Source of the DNA: Hirudo medicinalis
Lineage: Eukaryota; Annelida; Clitellata; Hirudinida; Hirudinidae
NCBI GenBank assembly: GCA_011800805.1
Contig: MPNW01000930.1
Location: 2,501 to 33,455 of the forward strand
Direction: 5' to 3'
DNA length: 30,955 nt
Part shown: positions 29,849 through 30,955 of the stretch, in pieces
How the letters are laid out: every line of letters starts with the position of its first letter
Position numbering within the stretch: position 1 is the stretch's first letter
Notes under the pieces: generated by a model
What the model saw: the letters and a program-made list of their open reading frames with translations, nothing else
What the model was told of the DNA's origin: nothing
Database searches by the model: none
Program-made: the position numbers and the translations under genes

Positions 29849-30668
29849 TGTAGTCAGATGATGATGATGATGATTAAGACGGTGGTTGTGATAGAGGAGA
29901 TAGATACGATGATGATAGTAATGATGAGAACTTAATAAGCTGCTGAGGATGGTGATAGTTTTTGTCTTCTTGACTCATGTTTGGGCGCAGCTCTCATATT
30001 TTTTTATGTGCTTATCGGCTGTTTGACTTGCTGGTTGGTTGGTTGGTTGATTGATTGATTGATTGAACCTCTACCATCTGTCTTCAGATCCAATCGATAT
30101 TGAATTTAGAAAAATGAATGAAGAAACATGGCATCATGTTTATAGCATAATTCGTATTTTTTGTTTGACGTTTCGCTAGCATATTATGATGATGATGATG
30201 ATGATGATGATTAATTTCTTATTCATTAGTCCATCCCCAGCTGTGTTCGTGTTATCATTCTATAGCGGGTGAAAACCGATCTGCGACCTTTGACCCTGCT
30301 TTTGGGAGGTCAGTAGGTCATCTGGTTCGATCTGATTGGGCGTGTCATCTGACTACGTGTTGTTGTTGTTGTTGTTGGAGTTTATGTTGGGTTGGTTGCT
30401 TCATGTTTGTGTTGGAATGAATGAAAGTCGGGTTCAGAGTGCAGACCGCACTTTAACTCGTCTGTTGCTTAAAATTAACTTGTTGTTGTTGTTGATGATT
30501 ATGATGCTTTATTTGTTGTTGTTGTTGTTGTTGATGATGCTTTATTTGTTGTTGTGTTATATGTTGTTGTTGTTGTTTGAAATGTCACTGACAAACTTTT
30601 CACACTCCGTGATCCAATTGAACGCATTCATGATGATCGTCCATCCTACGGAGATGCGTTACCAGACG

Positions 30669-30701
<33 letters not shown>

Positions 30702-30955
30702 GTTGTCATGACGACGACTGTGACGCGACTCTCGGAATCCATCGCAGCGATGGATTTTTGTCAGCTTCGAATTCATTTCAAAAACAACTCGAAATTCAAA
30801 TTCGGGCGCAGATTTCAGGTTGCAGCTCATCTAACACTACAATCCTGCAATGAACGTTGATAAAAATTTCTTCTTCCTCCAGTTGTCGTCATTCTTCATT
30901 CTCTGCCTTAGTTACACACAAAAAATTCCTTTAAAAAGCCCACCTTTTGTCAGCG
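29849..30955 (+). other. 3' flank of SLC35B2-like gene with GAT, TTGA and TTG tracts
   Basis: GAT triplets lie at 29860-29872 and 30185-30211, TTGG/TTGA at 30033-30064 and TTG at 30359-30376, 30481-30575 and 30670-30698. No coding exon is supported. Open frames across the TTG tracts are Leu- or Cys-rich by composition. Confidence 0.65.

Overview
The window is eukaryotic: animal genomic DNA with short coding exons, GT-AG introns and very dense simple-sequence repeats. No bacterial, phage or CRISPR features are visible. Base composition, intron size, GAT/ATC, TTA, CTCA and AATC microsatellites and the protein sequences suggest a bilaterian invertebrate, probably a spiralian such as a mollusc or annelid. 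That lineage guess is inference.

Three conserved genes can be reconstructed exon by exon, with reading phase agreeing at every junction. (1) Plus strand, 1-5971: the 3' part (6 exons, about 425 residues) of a PKDCC/VLK-like secretory-pathway tyrosine kinase, whose 5' end lies outside the window. (2) Minus strand, 24654-12129: a complete R7-family RGS gene (RGS7-like, 15 coding exons, about 500 residues) with DEP, R7H/DHEX, GGL and RGS domains. (3) Plus strand, 25796-29848: a complete SLC35B2/PAPST1-like Golgi PAPS transporter (7 coding exons, about 487 residues). A fourth, unrecognised coding exon lies on the minus strand at 10208-9492. It is Ser/Thr-rich with a short Gln run, has a good acceptor, a stop and a downstream AATAAA, and looks like the last exon of another gene.

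Layout: 1-5971 PKDCC-like gene; 5972-9491 intergenic with a 512-base assembly gap (7511-8022); 9492-10208 unknown terminal exon; 10209-12128 no assigned gene, including a CpG-rich open stretch; 12129-24654 RGS gene; 24655-25795 head-to-head intergenic region; 25796-29848 SLC35B2-like gene; 29849-30955 3' flank. The genes have unrelated jobs: extracellular protein phosphorylation, G-protein signal termination, and supply of PAPS for sulfation. Two of them serve the Golgi/secretory pathway, but nothing in the sequence shows a coordinated cassette.

No previously undescribed molecular system is evident. The most interesting non-genic signals are repeat structures inside introns. GAT and ATC tracts often sit near splice sites with a strand bias that could fold introns into hairpins. 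A 37-bp minisatellite re-iterates a splice-donor-like sequence beside a real donor. There is also an almost perfect 10-bp-period array and a 24-bp array. One apparent tandem duplication, interrupted by a single N, is probably an assembly artefact.
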